Assembly: GCF_000485595.1 (NCBI RefSeq)
Contig: NW_014578018.1
Location: 7,124 to 50,214 of the forward strand
DNA length: 43,091 bases
Direction: 5' to 3'
Source: Priapulus caudatus
Lineage: Eukaryota; Priapulida; Priapulimorpha; Priapulimorphida; Priapulidae
Positions 1 through 11,119 of this stretch are shown here, piece by piece (the stretch's first letter is position 1; every line of letters begins with the position of its first letter). The notes under the pieces were generated by a model that worked only from the letters and a program-made list of their open reading frames with translations, was not told the DNA's origin and made no database searches. The translations under genes and the position numbers were made by a program.

Positions 1-5
1 TAGCG

Positions 6-500
6 CAGGGGCGGATCCAGGACTGAGGCTAGACAGTATTTTTCCAGATTTCAAGGGCACATCCCCCAAAAAGAGCAAATGGCGGGGGGTCTGGGGGGCC
101 TCTCCCTGGAAATTTCAAAATTTCAAGGGTCCCTGGGCACAAAAATGAGCTCCATTTGAGCACATAATTTATTTAGTCAAGCAGCAATAGCTAAAACCCA
201 TATGGAATTTTATTTCTGCTTCATTTTGCCTGCGCTTTGCATACCAGCAATTAATGCAGAATGATTCAAGCACTTCTCTTCTTTTTCAGATATCAAGGCT
301 AGTTTTGTTAACCATGTAAAATTTTGATTTCCTTCAAGTCCTGTCAATGAATCAGAAGAAAAAGAAAACAAATAAAGAATATAGCCGAATTCCATCAAAT
401 GGTTTTCTGTATTTTTTGTATTTTCTGTAAATTTTGAAGGGCACTTTGAAATCTAGACCGTATTTCCCAATACGGCAAATACGGTCTGAATCCGCCCCTG
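6..500. mobile_element. hAT-type non-autonomous element (MITE)
   Basis: The ends are inverted copies of CAGGGGCGGATCC (6-18) and its complement (488-500), with one mismatch. CAGGGGCGG is a common hAT-superfamily terminus. A 10-bp palindrome arm pair (GACCGTATTT / AAATACGGTC) sits just inside the right end. There is no transposase; short reading frames on the minus strand look like chance. Only five bases precede the left end in this window, so the expected 8-bp target duplication cannot be tested. Confidence 0.65.
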
Positions 501-718
501 ACAGTGGTGTAGTACTAAAGAAAGAAGTGAGCGAACGCATTTTGAACGTGTTGCTCAGATGGTGAGGGCCCTGGCGACTGTAGCGAGCCCATATTGCTCG
601 AGGTCTTAACAGATTTTTTTAGTGGGGCCATTGGTGGTGGGAGGTTGGGGACAATAACAAATGCTTCTTTAACTGAATAGGTTACCTAGAGAAGCAGTGC
701 TTTCTGACAACCAGTAAA
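501..718. other. Short spacer, no gene seen
   Basis: No open frame, repeat or RNA gene could be supported. The last four bases (TAAA, 715-718) are the likely target duplication of the next element. Confidence 0.5.
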
Positions 719-1096
719 GGGTGATTCCATGTGAAAGTGGACATGAACATATAGGAAAATAAAATTATCATATCACCTAAAAATGATATGCTATTATTTT
801 CTTAACACTCTAAACCTTCATGAAATTTAACTATTTTGTTTTGTGAATCTGGATATGGTTGCAGTCAATCAATTTAATATTAGTACTTTGTAAAATGAAA
901 CTTTTTTAGAAAAATGTTTATGTAAATTATGAGATTGTGAACTTCTATGAAATGTGAAAATCCTAATGGTACAGTTTTCAAATACAATTCAATGTTAATT
1001 TCAAGAATGTTTATAAGTGTTATCTTGAATTAGGAAAATGAAAGATAGAATTGGTAAATGTACTAATACAGGCATGAGACAATGTGTAGACAAATA

Positions 1097-1314
1097 TGTC
1101 CCGTCCGACACGTTATCATTGTCCCGTCCAACACATGAAATAAGTGCTTCACAAGAAAAAACTGTTCATTAGGTGATGAAAGGTAAAAGACAGAAAGAAA
1201 GATTGCGTATCTGTGGTGGTTCTGCATGGGTGCCTGATTTACCCTGATGGAACAGAAGTTTCAGTTATATTCTGATGTAAAAATTCTATGTCCACTTGGT
1301 GTCCCGTCCGACAC
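1097..1314 (+). repeat. Repeated 15-bp box TGTCCCGTCCGACAC
   Basis: Copies lie at 1097-1111, 1120-1134 (one change, CCAACAC) and 1300-1314. A fourth perfect copy is at 7592-7606, just inside the right end of the putative element 719-7620. Short repeated subterminal boxes are typical transposase binding sites in DNA transposons; that role is inferred. Confidence 0.6.
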
Positions 1315-1351
1315 ATGTGTCACGCAGTGCTCAATTTTAAGGATTTTTTGG

Positions 1352-1740
1352 GGTTGTCCGGAGGACAACCAAGAGAGTAGCATATGGTTGTTCCTCAAGA
1401 GTTTTGGTTGTCCGGATATTATTTAAACATGACCTGCTGCATGCGCTCTGCTCACTTGATGCTCAGTGCTGTAAAGCAAAAGGCCTAATCATGTACATTT
1501 TGTACGTATAATATTGCAGTGACAGCAGACATGGCCATTCGCATTGTTTCACTCATTATATGAAGAGAATAAAATATTGGTAATGTGGTAAATGATGCTG
1601 GGATCAATGACGTATAATAATAGTAATTAAAAGTTGCATGCAATTTATTTCATAACATTTACATTAACATTGTGTCAAGTCACAGATGAGCAAAAATTGA
1701 AAATTTCAAAAATAATTTAGAGGTTGGACATCGGACAACC
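1352..1740. repeat. Inverted repeat with GGTTGTCCGG ends
   Basis: A 19-bp near-palindrome GGTTGTCCGGAGGACAACC starts at 1352, a second GGTTGTCCGGA occurs at about 1405, and the inverted form CGGACAACC ends at 1740. This looks like a small MITE or foldback remnant. No gene is present in it. Confidence 0.4.
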
Positions 1741-1756
1741 ACAGGCTTTCCAGCGG

Positions 1757-1877
1757 CCCTAAAATTCCTAAAAATTCCTAAAATTTTAAGCTCGCCCTAA
1801 AATTCATAAAAAAACTTAAAAAATGTATGCAATTCCTAAAAAAAAGCAACAATTTTATTCAAATTCCTAAAAAAAAA
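1757..1877. repeat. A-rich CCTAAAAATT repeat
   Basis: Degenerate repeats of CCTAAAATT/CCTAAAAAA. A similar block recurs at about 4905-5000. The two blocks are in the same orientation. Confidence 0.45.
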
Positions 1878-3249
1878 AATTTCACAGATATGTTTGGAGT
1901 TTTTGGTGATGAGATGATGAACTTTTGGTTTGTAATTATGTCTAATGCATGGTCTCCAACCATTCCTCATTCTGCAAAATCATTACGATTTCTAGGCTTA
2001 ATTTTCCGCATTCTGCAGCGGCAAGGTTATATTCCTCATTTCAGTTGCACTGTACGAAATTTGCACTGATTGTTCACATTGTTCGCTTGGACACATTTTT
2101 TTTTCAGTCATTTTGTATCTGGCATGTCTACGGTAAATGGAATAGCCTAGTCAGACAGGCGCTGTCTGCAAGGTGTCGCGTAGTTTGTCTGCTAATCAGA
2201 CACGGGTTGTAGGGTTGAGTCTAGGGTTGAGATAGTGTTATCAGACATGAGAATATGGCCCACAGTATACCTCAGATTGCAGGAAAATGGCTTAAATATT
2301 TCAAAATTTTCTGGGGGGTCATGCACCCAGTCCCCCCTAGAACTGGCATGCCTGCGGCAGCCAAGGTACATTTCGCCCCACCATCAATTTCTCAATACGC
2401 CACTGATCACCGCGGGAACATTCCGCATTTGGAGTTCACAGGGTTGGAGACCCTGCTAATGGATGTTTTCTAGACGTTCCGCAGCAGATATCCGCGCGAA
2501 GCGCGAACAGCGCCACCTGTGGCGCCATTTAGAACGAATGCGCTGCTCTGTCAATATGACTATCATGGTTCTATCAGATCGGCCTCTGATCGGTCAATTG
2601 AGCCGTTTTGGCGCTTCCGCAAGCCTTTGGACTATGCACGTAGGGCGAGAATAACTCCAAATGCTCGAAAGTGCTACGTTGCTTGTTGGCGCGCGTCGAA
2701 AAACTCTAGAAAAATAATTTTCCCTTTTCGCTGGATCATGCCCTGACATTAATTTGGAAGTTATCGCGACCCATAGATGGCGCCACGAGTCCATCTACGT
2801 ACCATTTCCAAGTTTTTTTAAAAAAACCGCTCGGATGGAGAGGCGCTAGACGCCGCGCGTTCGTTCAACACGCTAGCGTAACTCACTTCAGTAAGCCAAC
2901 GAGTAGTTGCCTGATTGAACGGTGCGTACCAGCTCTACTTGGCTGCTTTTAATATATCGTAGCCATCTACTTTCTTAAATCTGGAATATTTAATCTTGGC
3001 TACCAGTCAATTGCGAACAGCACGAAGGCCTGCGTGATTTAGTCTTGTGGAGCGGGACATACTACTGATGATCGCATTCGCACAATGCCGTCGGCGGGCT
3101 ATGCTGTTGCGCATCTCGTGTATTTAACGTGTTGAAGTTGAAGTTATTAGGTGAAATCAAAACTCAAGACTATTGCTGGTACTGTCAGTACTATCCTATG
3201 ACAAGTTGTATTTAGTAACCATTCTTTTATAGCCATTATTAGGAGTAGC
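1878..3249. other. Gene-free stretch with hairpins
   Basis: The short open frames have no domain or sensible codon pattern. Visible items are a GC-rich hairpin around 2490-2530 (GCGCCACCTGTGGCGC), a C-rich patch near 2320-2390 and an A/T homopolymer junction at 2812-2827. It is probably old repeat sequence. No RNA gene was recognised. Confidence 0.4.
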
Positions 3250-3969
3250 GCCTAATACTAGAAACATTAACAATTTCGAGTAAATCAGAATTTCGTATTC
3301 TTTAGTTACCACTTATATTTTATTGAACGCTGGAAGTGCCTGTGGTCTAGTATAGCGCCTAGGCGTATTCTAACCCTAGCAAAGAGCGTTCTTGCTAGTC
3401 GTGAGTAGCCTCTAGTAGTACTATAGTGCCGTTGAAGGATAGAGAACATGCGCTCCAATATTATATGGGCCCCAAGTATGGATGCGCCAATAAAACCAAT
3501 GCATGTATACGATCAATTATAAATATAATACTTAATATCAATATAATAGGTTAGCGTTATGCCTTATGCGTTAAGGCCGTTCGTCGATTAATTAGTAAGC
3601 TTAATTACTAGTAACAAGACGTTAGTCATTTATATTACTATGTACTATCTAATACCATGAGCCTCCTGCGGCCTGGTAGTTACTAGCACGTAGTAGTATA
3701 CGTAAGTAGTGCTGCGCTAACTTAGTAGCTACTACTCACTAGCTAGACTAGTATAGCACTTAGTAGTAATTAGATGTTGTAACACTGTACTTGTGAGTAA
3801 TACAAGTATTCGTAGCCGTTAGGCCGTAGGTGCTGGAATGTAATACCAGTCTACATGCGGGACCGCCGCCCCGCGCACAGGCCACTTCGACCGTTTCAAT
3901 CAAATATAATGCTAACTAAATACGAAAATCTATTACTACGAAATTGTTAATGTTTGCTAGTATAGGCCT
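3250..3969. repeat. Foldback element, about 95-bp arms
   Basis: The sequence at 3250-3345 returns as an imperfect reverse complement at 3875-3969 (shared cores AACATTAACAATTTCG and ATTGAA...GAAGTG..CTGTG). The interior is unusually dense in TAG/CTA/ACT triplets. The right half contains AATACCAGTCTA at 3842-3853, the inverted form of the TAGACTGGTA terminus used by the element at 8918-9539, so the two may be related. Confidence 0.5.
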
Positions 3970-5130
3970 ACTCTCTCTTCAAGAAAGGTTGCGAGCGTGC
4001 AAAGGCTATATAGTCAGATAGGACTCACTCCCACCTCGATTAGCCCATTGAGGACTACAGCGAAGCCGGAGAGGTGCAGCTAAGCCGAGAGTTGCGAGAG
4101 AGTTGCCAGTCTATGGGCTATAGGCGCGGGCAGGCCGGCGCCGCACCTGCTTTCCAACCCCTACGAGCCCTCGCCATCTGGAACGTGCAAAAACGTTGGA
4201 GCGTTGCCGGCGCGAGAGCGCCGGTAGGTGTTTCGCTGATCTCTGACACCAGTTTCCATTTACTGGGCAAGGTTCGCCGAATGTCACAATTTCGACAGTC
4301 TTTCTGTGAATTCGCGCGTGACACAGTCCACGGTTCGAACACTATTACTCGGTATACACTTTTATAACAAGAACACTGTTCACGCCCCAAACGTCTACCC
4401 CTCTGTGTCCCCACTAAAATTGACGACTGTTCGCTCGGCAGCTATGATCCCAGTGCGCGCGCAATTCATTTCGAGCGCACGGATCCATAGCTGCCAGCGC
4501 TGCATACTGTCGTAGGACCGTATCCCGCGTCGCGTGCGCCTATGCCGCGAACTGCGCGAAAGATCGCTGCTCAGCGCTTCGGATCAACAGGTCGTTTCGC
4601 AACGCCTTCTCCTTCTCTAGTATCCCGTCTCATCTGTATCTTCAATACAGAGTAAGTATTGTGAACTCTCAGTCTAACATGATTTCCTAAGCTTCAGTGT
4701 TCTGATTGAATTATACAGAGTTCCTGGCTGGATGTAACAAGACATGCCTACATTTGCATGAAACTTGATTGATGTACAGTCGATCGAGAGGACTTTGCAG
4801 GAGTAGGTAATAGCCTGGTTAGGACTTGGATACGATACTCACAATAGAACTGTATCGTAAGTAAACAACGTGATGTTTATTGATAAGGTATGGTGACTTA
4901 TTTTATCCCTAAAAGTTGGTCGATTCATCCCTAAAAATTCCTAAAAATAGGCCCTATAAAAAAACCTTAATTATCCCCTAAAATCTGGCCCTATAAAATG
5001 TTGTTCAAGACTGTTGAAAGCCTGCAACACAGAAAGCCAATTTATAGTGCCCGAGAAAATCACCAGTCGTACGCAAGGATGACACGGACACTGTTAAAGA
5101 TTGCAGCACTTATTTGTTGTTTTCTTAGGT
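3970..5130. other. Gene-free stretch
   Basis: Reading frames around 4074-4515 overlap each other on both strands and show no domain. CACTCCCACCTCGATTAGCCC at about 4025 resembles the subterminal sequence after TAGACTGGTA at 15918, suggesting another fragment of that MITE family. CCCTAAAAATT repeats occupy about 4905-5000. Confidence 0.4.
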
Positions 5131-7461
5131 CAGCGCTTCCCAAACTTTTTTAGCCGAGACCCAAAAGCAAGATCTCAAACTTTTTGGCGACCCAACATGC
5201 ATTTTTTTAATATTGAAATCAGTTCATTCATCAATTAATAATTTATTTTTATTCAATGCGCTGGGTGATATTGGGCCTTATTAGCAATGATACTGTCAAG
5301 ACGCGGTGCAATGCTCGTCAGTGCCACGCGCAAGTCGTGGCATGGCTCCAGTGGCATATCCCTCTTGCTCTTCGTTTTTGATGCTGTCCAGACGCCGAAA
5401 ATCCGACTGCTCGCAAAGGTAGCGTTGTTTCTAAATATGGACCAGAACTTTCAGTGACTTCTTCGCGATGATCGTTTGTCTTTTTCTTCACCAGCCGTCC
5501 AAGAACCTGCCCAAGCGAATCTTCGGCGAACTGACTTCGGAAAATGCTTCGTTCCGCAAGCTCATCACACTTGTTCTTGGAGTCCCGCGAATCGGTCCTC
5601 GACAGTCTGGTCATCGACGTTTCGCTTGTGAAGGGATCCCTGACCAACCACCAGCGTGCGTCAGATCCGTGGTCTCGGAAGTATCCGATGCAAATTCCGT
5701 AGTCAGCTGTCCAAATGATTGACAAGGATTGGCTTGATTCGTCGATTCCATTCTCTTCCCACTCCTCCAAGTACGCGTTCAGTGATGGAAAAGCAGCAAC
5801 TCTTCCCCGCTCAGCTTCTCTTCCAGAGTACGAGCTTTTCCTTGAAGGCCAAACAGATTCTCGGACAGCGTGATGACGCTTTGGTCTCTCCTTGCATCGA
5901 TGTGTTGAGTTCGGTTGATGGCGGCGAAGACATCGTTGAGATAGCAAACTTTCAACATCCACTGCCTGTCGGTGAATCGGGCGGCATGGCGATGATTCTT
6001 CTCCCTCAGGAATATCTCCAGCTCTGTTCGCAGGTCAACTACACGACGCAACACCTTTCCCGCGACAGCCACCTCAAGCTCGAGTATAGAGCAGATGCTG
6101 ATATTCAGATCCGAAGTCACAGCAAATTAACGCGAACAGGCGACTGTTGAGTGCGCTGGCTTTGACGAAGTTCACCACAGCGACGACTTCCTGCACACTG
6201 CTGAAAGATCTTTTGACAGGTGTTGAGCCGCCAGATTTGCGCGTGAAGGAGGCAGTGGAAGATGCCCACTTTCGGGTTCACTTGCTTCACTCTCGCCGTA
6301 AAAACCCTGCCGTGCACCCAGCATTGCAGGGGCACCACGGTGCACAGGCTAGAACGCAGTTTTCCCAGCTCAGTGCTTCTTCTTGCTGGAAAGTGTCCAG
6401 AACGTTGAAGATGTCCAAGCCTGTCGTTGTTGTTTCCAATGGCGTGCAGATAAGAAATTGTTCCTCGATGTCTGTGTCGCCCTCGTACCTGGTGAACACC
6501 AAGAGCTGCGCGTCTTTTCCCACATCGGTCGACTCGTCCAACTGATAACTCCAGGCTCCTGCCTTCTTCATGCGCGCGATCACCTGTGCCTTGATGTCAA
6601 GGGACATGTCCACGATTCGGCTCCGAATGGTGTTGTTTGACAGTGGCACAGACTGCAATTTCTTCGCTGCATCGTCGCCGAGAACAGCTCTTGCCATGTC
6701 GATGGCTGCCGGCTTCACAAGTACTTCACCGATTGTGTGGGGCTTCATCGTTTTCGCGATCCGCAGGGCGACCTGATAAGATGCCAGTGTCGCTTGTTTG
6801 GCGGCCAACAGCGCTGGGTTCGGCGCAGGTTCAAACCGACTCTTCTTCAAAGCCGATTCGCGGCGTTGGAAAAATTCTCGCTCTTTGTTGACGTAATCGG
6901 CGTGCTTCGACTGTAAGTGACGCTTCAACTTGTTCTCCTTCAACGACTCGTTCGAGAGCACCTCGTAACACAGCACACACTGTGGCTTGACGGATCCTCC
7001 ATCGGCGATTGACGTGAAGCCTAGATCCAGAAACGCCTTCTTGTAGCTGCGCTTTGCCATTCTGAGAAACAAAACCACAATTGTAAGCAAGGCAAAGCTA
7101 GCTAGCACAGAATACGCACCTAGTTTCGGTTGGGGCACACAGCAAAGCACTTCAGTCAGAACGAAAACAGCAACACACTTCGCAGCAGAACAGGGAGAAA
7201 TGAACCAGTCAAATCCGGATTTCTCTGTTCCACACTGCCCACGCCCCACGCACGCAGAAAGCACGTGATCGCTCCTGCCCTCTGACTGCATTAGGGTGAC
7301 GTCATAGTTTGGCGCATAAAATGGATGGCGGCATCCATTGTGCTTGCTCGCTTTCCACAAATTTTTTGTGGAAGATACCTTTCTGACCACGTCGTCGCGA
7401 CCCATTTCCGAATCCAATTCGACCCACTTTTGGGTCGCGACCCATAGTTTGGGAAGCGCTG
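5131..7461 (-). mobile_element. hAT DNA transposon (degenerate)
   Basis: The termini CAGCGCTTCCCAAACT (from 5131) and AGTTTGGGAAGCGCTG (to 7461) are inverted copies typical of hAT elements. The flanks are TCTTAGGT (5123-5130) and TCTTAGTT (7462-7469), a 7-of-8 match to an 8-bp target duplication, the hAT hallmark. A minus-strand transposase relic with a BED-type zinc finger fills the interior. The length of about 2.3 kb suits a full-length hAT transposon. The broken transposase makes autonomous activity very unlikely. Confidence 0.9.
5253..7060 (-). pseudogene. hAT transposase relic with BED zinc finger (SCAND3/ZBED5-like)
   Basis: The likely start is the ATG at 7060, directly after a polypyrimidine tract and AG, where the protein opens MAKRSYKKAFLDLGF. 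A C2H2/BED finger follows (CVLC...KLKRHLQSKH). The conserved LDESTD stretch of hAT transposases is present near 6540. The open frame fails at about 6290. Matching pieces continue in other frames: 6338-6117 (VKQVNP region), 6120-5779 (REKNH..ARFTDRQWMLKVCYL, as in SCAND3/ZBED5-type proteins), 5962-5318 (FAEDSL) and a last C-terminal piece ending at the stop near 5253 (KSKRDM...DLRVALT). An AATAAA lies just after that stop on the minus strand. At least three frame changes make it a pseudogene. The open frame drawn upstream to 7417 is not homologous and is probably leader. Confidence 0.85.
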
Positions 7462-7733
7462 TCTTAGTTCAAACAATTATTGAGCGATTGTTTTCAAGTT
7501 GCATTTTAAATACATGATATAATGTTTATATTGTTAGATATATTTCTAAAATGAACAACTGTAAAAAACATGCTTTAAGAACCCATCAAAATGTCCCGTC
7601 CGACACATATGGAATCGCCCTAAACTGCACATGTGCCAAAATGGCGTAGTTTATATACCGACGTGATCGCAGCTTTAATGATTGCCGATACCGGTTGAGT
7701 AGTCGGTGTACACAGTACACTGCCAGTAGTCAG

Positions 7734-7783
7734 TACACTGTATAGTGTAGATTACATGTACACTGTATAGTGTAGATTACATG
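7734..7783 (+). repeat. 25-bp tandem duplication
   Basis: Two adjacent identical 25-base units (core TACACTGTATAGTGTAG). The core itself is near-palindromic, and related ACAGTACACTG words flank it from about 7710 to 7810. Confidence 0.8.
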
Positions 7784-7888
7784 ATTGTCATTGGGGTCTG
7801 TACAGTACACACTGTATAACACATTAATACAGTCCTGGCTGCAGAGATAAGTGGTCTCACCTCTGACAGCCACGAGATTGGGTAGCAT

Positions 7889-8505
7889 GCGAGTTGCAAG
7901 TTGCGAGCTGCGAGTTGCGAGTTGTTAAGCTAAAAAATGAATGAGAAAAACTTCTTACCAAATATACGGCCAAGATACCGCAACGAAAGTAAAACCTACA
8001 GCAATATGTTTTATAAACTGGCGAAAAGAAATGCTAATTGGGTCTTTGAAAGACATGGATTACTGGATTAAAACACTTAATGACCAGGACTGAACCAGTT
8101 CTTCAAAAGTGGATAATTGAATCCTATTCACTGGATTAATTATGCTCGTAAAAAACGTAAATATATAATAGGCACATGTATAGTTTACGTTTATTTGAAG
8201 GATGTAGAACTTGAAATCGAAAATTAACACACATACAGTGGGCCAGTGGCTCCACTTTGTCTGGTAACGCAAAAACAAAAAATTAACATGACAATTGACG
8301 AGAGCGTGACAGTTTTGACAGCATGTTTTTGTGTGTGGCGGGTGGAGTGGGGAGGTACGTTTTTATCGGTCATAATTTTGAGCATAATACCTACAATTGA
8401 GCATAATTTTGAGCGTAATAGTCCGTTTCTTGATTTTTCAAGCGTTTAATGTATCTAAGCTTAGCGACGGCAACGAGGCTTAGATTTGACTGACTTGCAA
8501 CTCGC
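7889..8505. repeat. Inverted-repeat element with GCGAGTTGC ends
   Basis: GCGAGTTGCAAGT at 7889-7901 returns as its exact reverse complement at 8493-8505. The left end is followed by four more copies of GAGTTGC or GAGCTGC up to about 7925. No coding content. No clear target duplication was found, so a MITE is likely but unproven. Confidence 0.45.
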
Positions 8506-8792
8506 AGGTTACCAATGCTGGAACTCCACATTGGCCCATTTTTCTTGCATAGGTCACAGGGCTTTATTGATACTATTATATAGTAGAGTAAAATAATTAA
8601 GACTGTAAAAACGTGTTAACTTGGTATTCTTTACTGAATAACTTTACATCTAAGTGTAAATGAGGTACTTTGGAACTAAAAAACCAGGTGGCGCTGCGAT
8701 GCAACCAAGTTCTTCAAGCAAAATCCCGGCGTATTTCAACTCTGTTTGTTGTTTCGTTTGATTTTACGTGGATTATACGCATCGTTTTCAAA

Positions 8793-10493
8793 ATGCCAAA
8801 GAAGAAATACGAAGAAATGAGTTTAAACGACCTAAAGACAGAACTTAGAGCCCGAAAAAAGAAAGTATCAGGACGAAAACGGGAATTAGTAGCAAGGTAA
8901 ACAAGAAACTGTGAGCGTAGACTGGTACCCAGTCGACAGTTCTACACGCTACACTAACGTCAGTGCCGGAGGCGTGATTTTTTTTCTTAGGTCAATCAAG
9001 AACATTGGGCTCTAGTGAGGCTGCCATTGGTTGATACAAATCACAGGCCTCAAACTCCTGTTTTATGGTGCATTCACTGCATTGTGACCCTAACCCTAAC
9101 CCTAACCCTAACCCTAACCCTAACCCAAACCCTAACCCAAACCATATATATAAAAAATTTAATTTTTAATTGTTGTAAAAATTAATTGTTGTTATTAAAA
9201 TGTTGTAAACAAATCATGTAAGTATTTGCGTTAATTGAAAAAAAGATGTTAAAAGGATAAAGATAGAAAAATACAGAAAACAGGAAAATAATTAGAAAAC
9301 GGATGCTATTCGATCCACTGACCTTTCATACTTGACGCTCGCGCTGTACTCGCTACGCTATTGAGTGATATTGGAATTAAGAATTTTGGATGTGCTATGT
9401 ATATTACAATACTGTGACGTCATCGAGCGACGAAACAAGCTCAACCAATAGCAGCGCTCACTACAGCCCTATGTTCTTGATGGACCTAGGAAAAAAATCA
9501 CGCTTGCCGGAGTGAAGGTGGCGAACGGGTACCAGTCTACTGTGAGCGATAATAGAGTATTCTTGAGATTTGTGGTGACTTGTCAGACCGTTGGAAAATG
9601 TATTTTGACAAGTAATGAGCTTATTTTAGCAATAATAAATGCATAATGAGTTTGCATTGATAGTTATTGGAGTATACATTTAATACATAACCTAAATCTA
9701 ATGATTGACAGTACCAGTCTTGTCTTAATTACAAACATGTACGTCTTGTCTGCCCGGTTAGATACGGTTAGATACTCAGTCATACTACTATTACTAATAC
9801 TGTTATAGACATATACTAATACTATATATACATGATAATGATATAGGTAGTAGGCCTATTCTAATTCTATTACCTGATTACTATGACTATGACAATATTA
9901 AGCTTAGAGGGTACTGCCGGAACATACCCTGGGTACGGTCCGGTATACCGGAACGTACCCTGGTACTATATAATATGCCGGATCGTACCTCGCTTACTCC
10001 ACTAACGAGTCTAGGGAGTCGCCTACGCCTACTCCCTTAGCCTATAACCATATCAAATAGTTACCAGGGTACGTTCCGGTATACCGGACCGTACCCAGCG
10101 TACGTTCCGGCAGTACCCTGGGGGACATAGACCCTATGAGCCAATATTAAGGCAGTAGCATCATACATTACATTTTATTTCATTATATTGTATCACCTTT
10201 CACTTTATTTCAAGTGATATATATGTAATTACAATTTTTTTGCAGGGGTGCAGGGGATGTAGGTCATTTCCTTTCAAATTGTTTCTGTTTCTTGTATTAG
10301 CTTTGTTTTGCAAAACAGTAAAAAAAAGTTGCAATATTTCTCTCCCAGGCTGGAATTTTTAGATGCTACAGACCAAATAGACCCAGTTGATGCTGAGGTT
10401 TCGATGGACATCCCGGAGACATATCTCAGTTCAAAGATCTCCATGGCGAAATGGTCGATTCGTTCAAATTTCGTAGCGTTGATGTATAATTAA
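8793..10493 (+). CDS. Short SAP-domain protein, two exons (8793-8896, 10349-10493)
   Basis: The start is the ATG at 8793 in AAAATGCC. Exon 1 ends at 8896 before GTAAAC, with phase 2. Exon 2 begins after CTCTCCCAG at 10349 and runs to TAA at 10491-10493, giving 82 codons. The splice restores the motif SGRKRELVAR followed by LEFLDA, so residues about 9-40 form a SAP domain, a helix-turn-helix that binds AT-rich or scaffold DNA. The N-terminus is lysine-rich. No domain follows, and the last 15 residues look like read-through into non-coding sequence, so this may be the first part of a longer gene or a truncated copy. SAP fragments of this style also occur at the start of large invertebrate families with SWIM/YqaJ-type domains; that link is from memory of the family. 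The intron houses two mobile elements. Confidence 0.55.
8918..9539. mobile_element. Mutator-like MITE with 9-bp duplication and telomeric core
   Basis: The ends TAGACTGGTACCC and GGGTACCAGTCTA are perfect inverted copies. Similarity continues inward for about 115 bp on each side (GCGTGATTTTTTT, ATCAAGAACAT, ATTGGTTGA). Flanking sequence CTGTGAGCG occurs exactly at 8909-8917 and 9540-9548. Long inverted arms with a 9-bp duplication fit Mutator-like elements. There is no transposase. It begins 21 bp after exon 1 of the SAP gene, inside the intron. TAGACTGGTA ends recur at 15918, 18225 and, inverted, 3842. Confidence 0.85.
9088..9143 (+). repeat. Interstitial telomeric repeat (CCCTAA)n
   Basis: Six perfect CCCTAA units are followed by CCCAAA variants. 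CCCTAA/TTAGGG is the telomere repeat of most non-arthropod animals. The array lies in the centre of the Mutator-like MITE, so it probably moved as cargo and does not mark a chromosome end. Confidence 0.95.
9909..10118. mobile_element. Foldback MITE, 57-bp near-perfect arms
   Basis: The left arm 9909-9965 and right arm 10062-10118 are reverse complements with about two mismatches. Each arm is itself built of smaller palindromes (CCGGTATACCGG, GGTACGGTCC). A 96-bp centre separates them. Transcribed RNA would form a long hairpin. It lies in the SAP gene intron. Confidence 0.85.
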
Positions 10494-11119
10494 TTATAAC
10501 AATTAAATTAGGTATCTGGTAACAAGTACGTGTGGGTATAGACGATTTGTTATACAGTAAGTACAGTTGTATGCAATAAAATCCTAGATATAGTACTATA
10601 TTATTGTACCAGTTATTGACCATATTACTGTACCCTACCTTGAAAAATTCAATGATGGGTTGAGACAAAATCATGATTACTATTATGAAGTCCAGGGCCA
10701 GTTACTTTGCACTAATATGAAACGACGTCACTTTGTCATTTACACGTATCTTAAATGTATAGAAATATAGCGAGATGATGCTTTCATCCAATATTTGGAT
10801 AATAATTCTTACCTATATAACTATATATTACATTATATTATTATTATATATATATATATATTAATCTTATAAATATAAGAAAAAATGGGTAAGTTAGGAT
10901 AATTAATAGAAGCATTTGTTACTTATTATATGGGCTCTTCAGTATTTTAGTACATAAACTGGCAAAATAGACAGAAACAATATTTATTTGAAACTTGGAG
11001 GCACTGAAGTGTGAATGACTGAATGTAATTAATAATTATATGTTTACTTGATAATGAAAACAATCAATGACATGTCTTTTTCACTAATTCATTTATTACC
11101 TGCTAAATTATCCATATTA
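10494..11119. other. AT-rich gene-free stretch
   Basis: It contains a (TA)n tract near 10846-10862. No open frame with domain content and no RNA gene was found. It could contain the 3' untranslated region of the SAP gene. Confidence 0.4.

Larger units (their letters stand above)
719..7620. mobile_element. Putative large inverted-repeat element with TAAA duplication
   Basis: The left end (GGGTGATTCCATGTG, from 719) and the right end (complement of GGGCGATTCCATATG, ending at 7620) are inverted copies with two mismatches over 15 bp. TAAA flanks both sides (715-718 and 7621-7624). The 15-bp box TGTCCCGTCCGACAC recurs three times near the left end and once at the right end, tying the two ends together. 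No transposase of its own is recognisable. The interior holds another hAT insertion and foldback sequence, so this would be a non-autonomous element swollen by later insertions. Four-base duplications are known for a few DNA transposon groups, but I cannot assign a superfamily. Confidence 0.5.
7462..8792. other. Gene-free stretch upstream of the SAP gene
   Basis: It holds the right end of the 719-7620 element, a 25-bp tandem duplication and an inverted-repeat element listed separately. The bases just before 8793 would be the promoter and leader of the SAP gene; no TATA box can be named with confidence. Confidence 0.4.

Noticed and set aside
4074..4515. Overlapping frames of 69-98 codons on both strands
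   Set aside because: No domain, strongly overlapping on opposite strands, and in a region with MITE fragments.
7061..7417. N-terminal extension of the hAT transposase frame
   Set aside because: Family similarity begins at the ATG at 7060. The upstream part has no similarity and runs into the terminal region of the transposon.
9088..9143. Telomeric repeats as evidence of a chromosome end or fusion point
   Set aside because: The array lies inside a MITE with its own 9-bp duplication, so transposition explains it.
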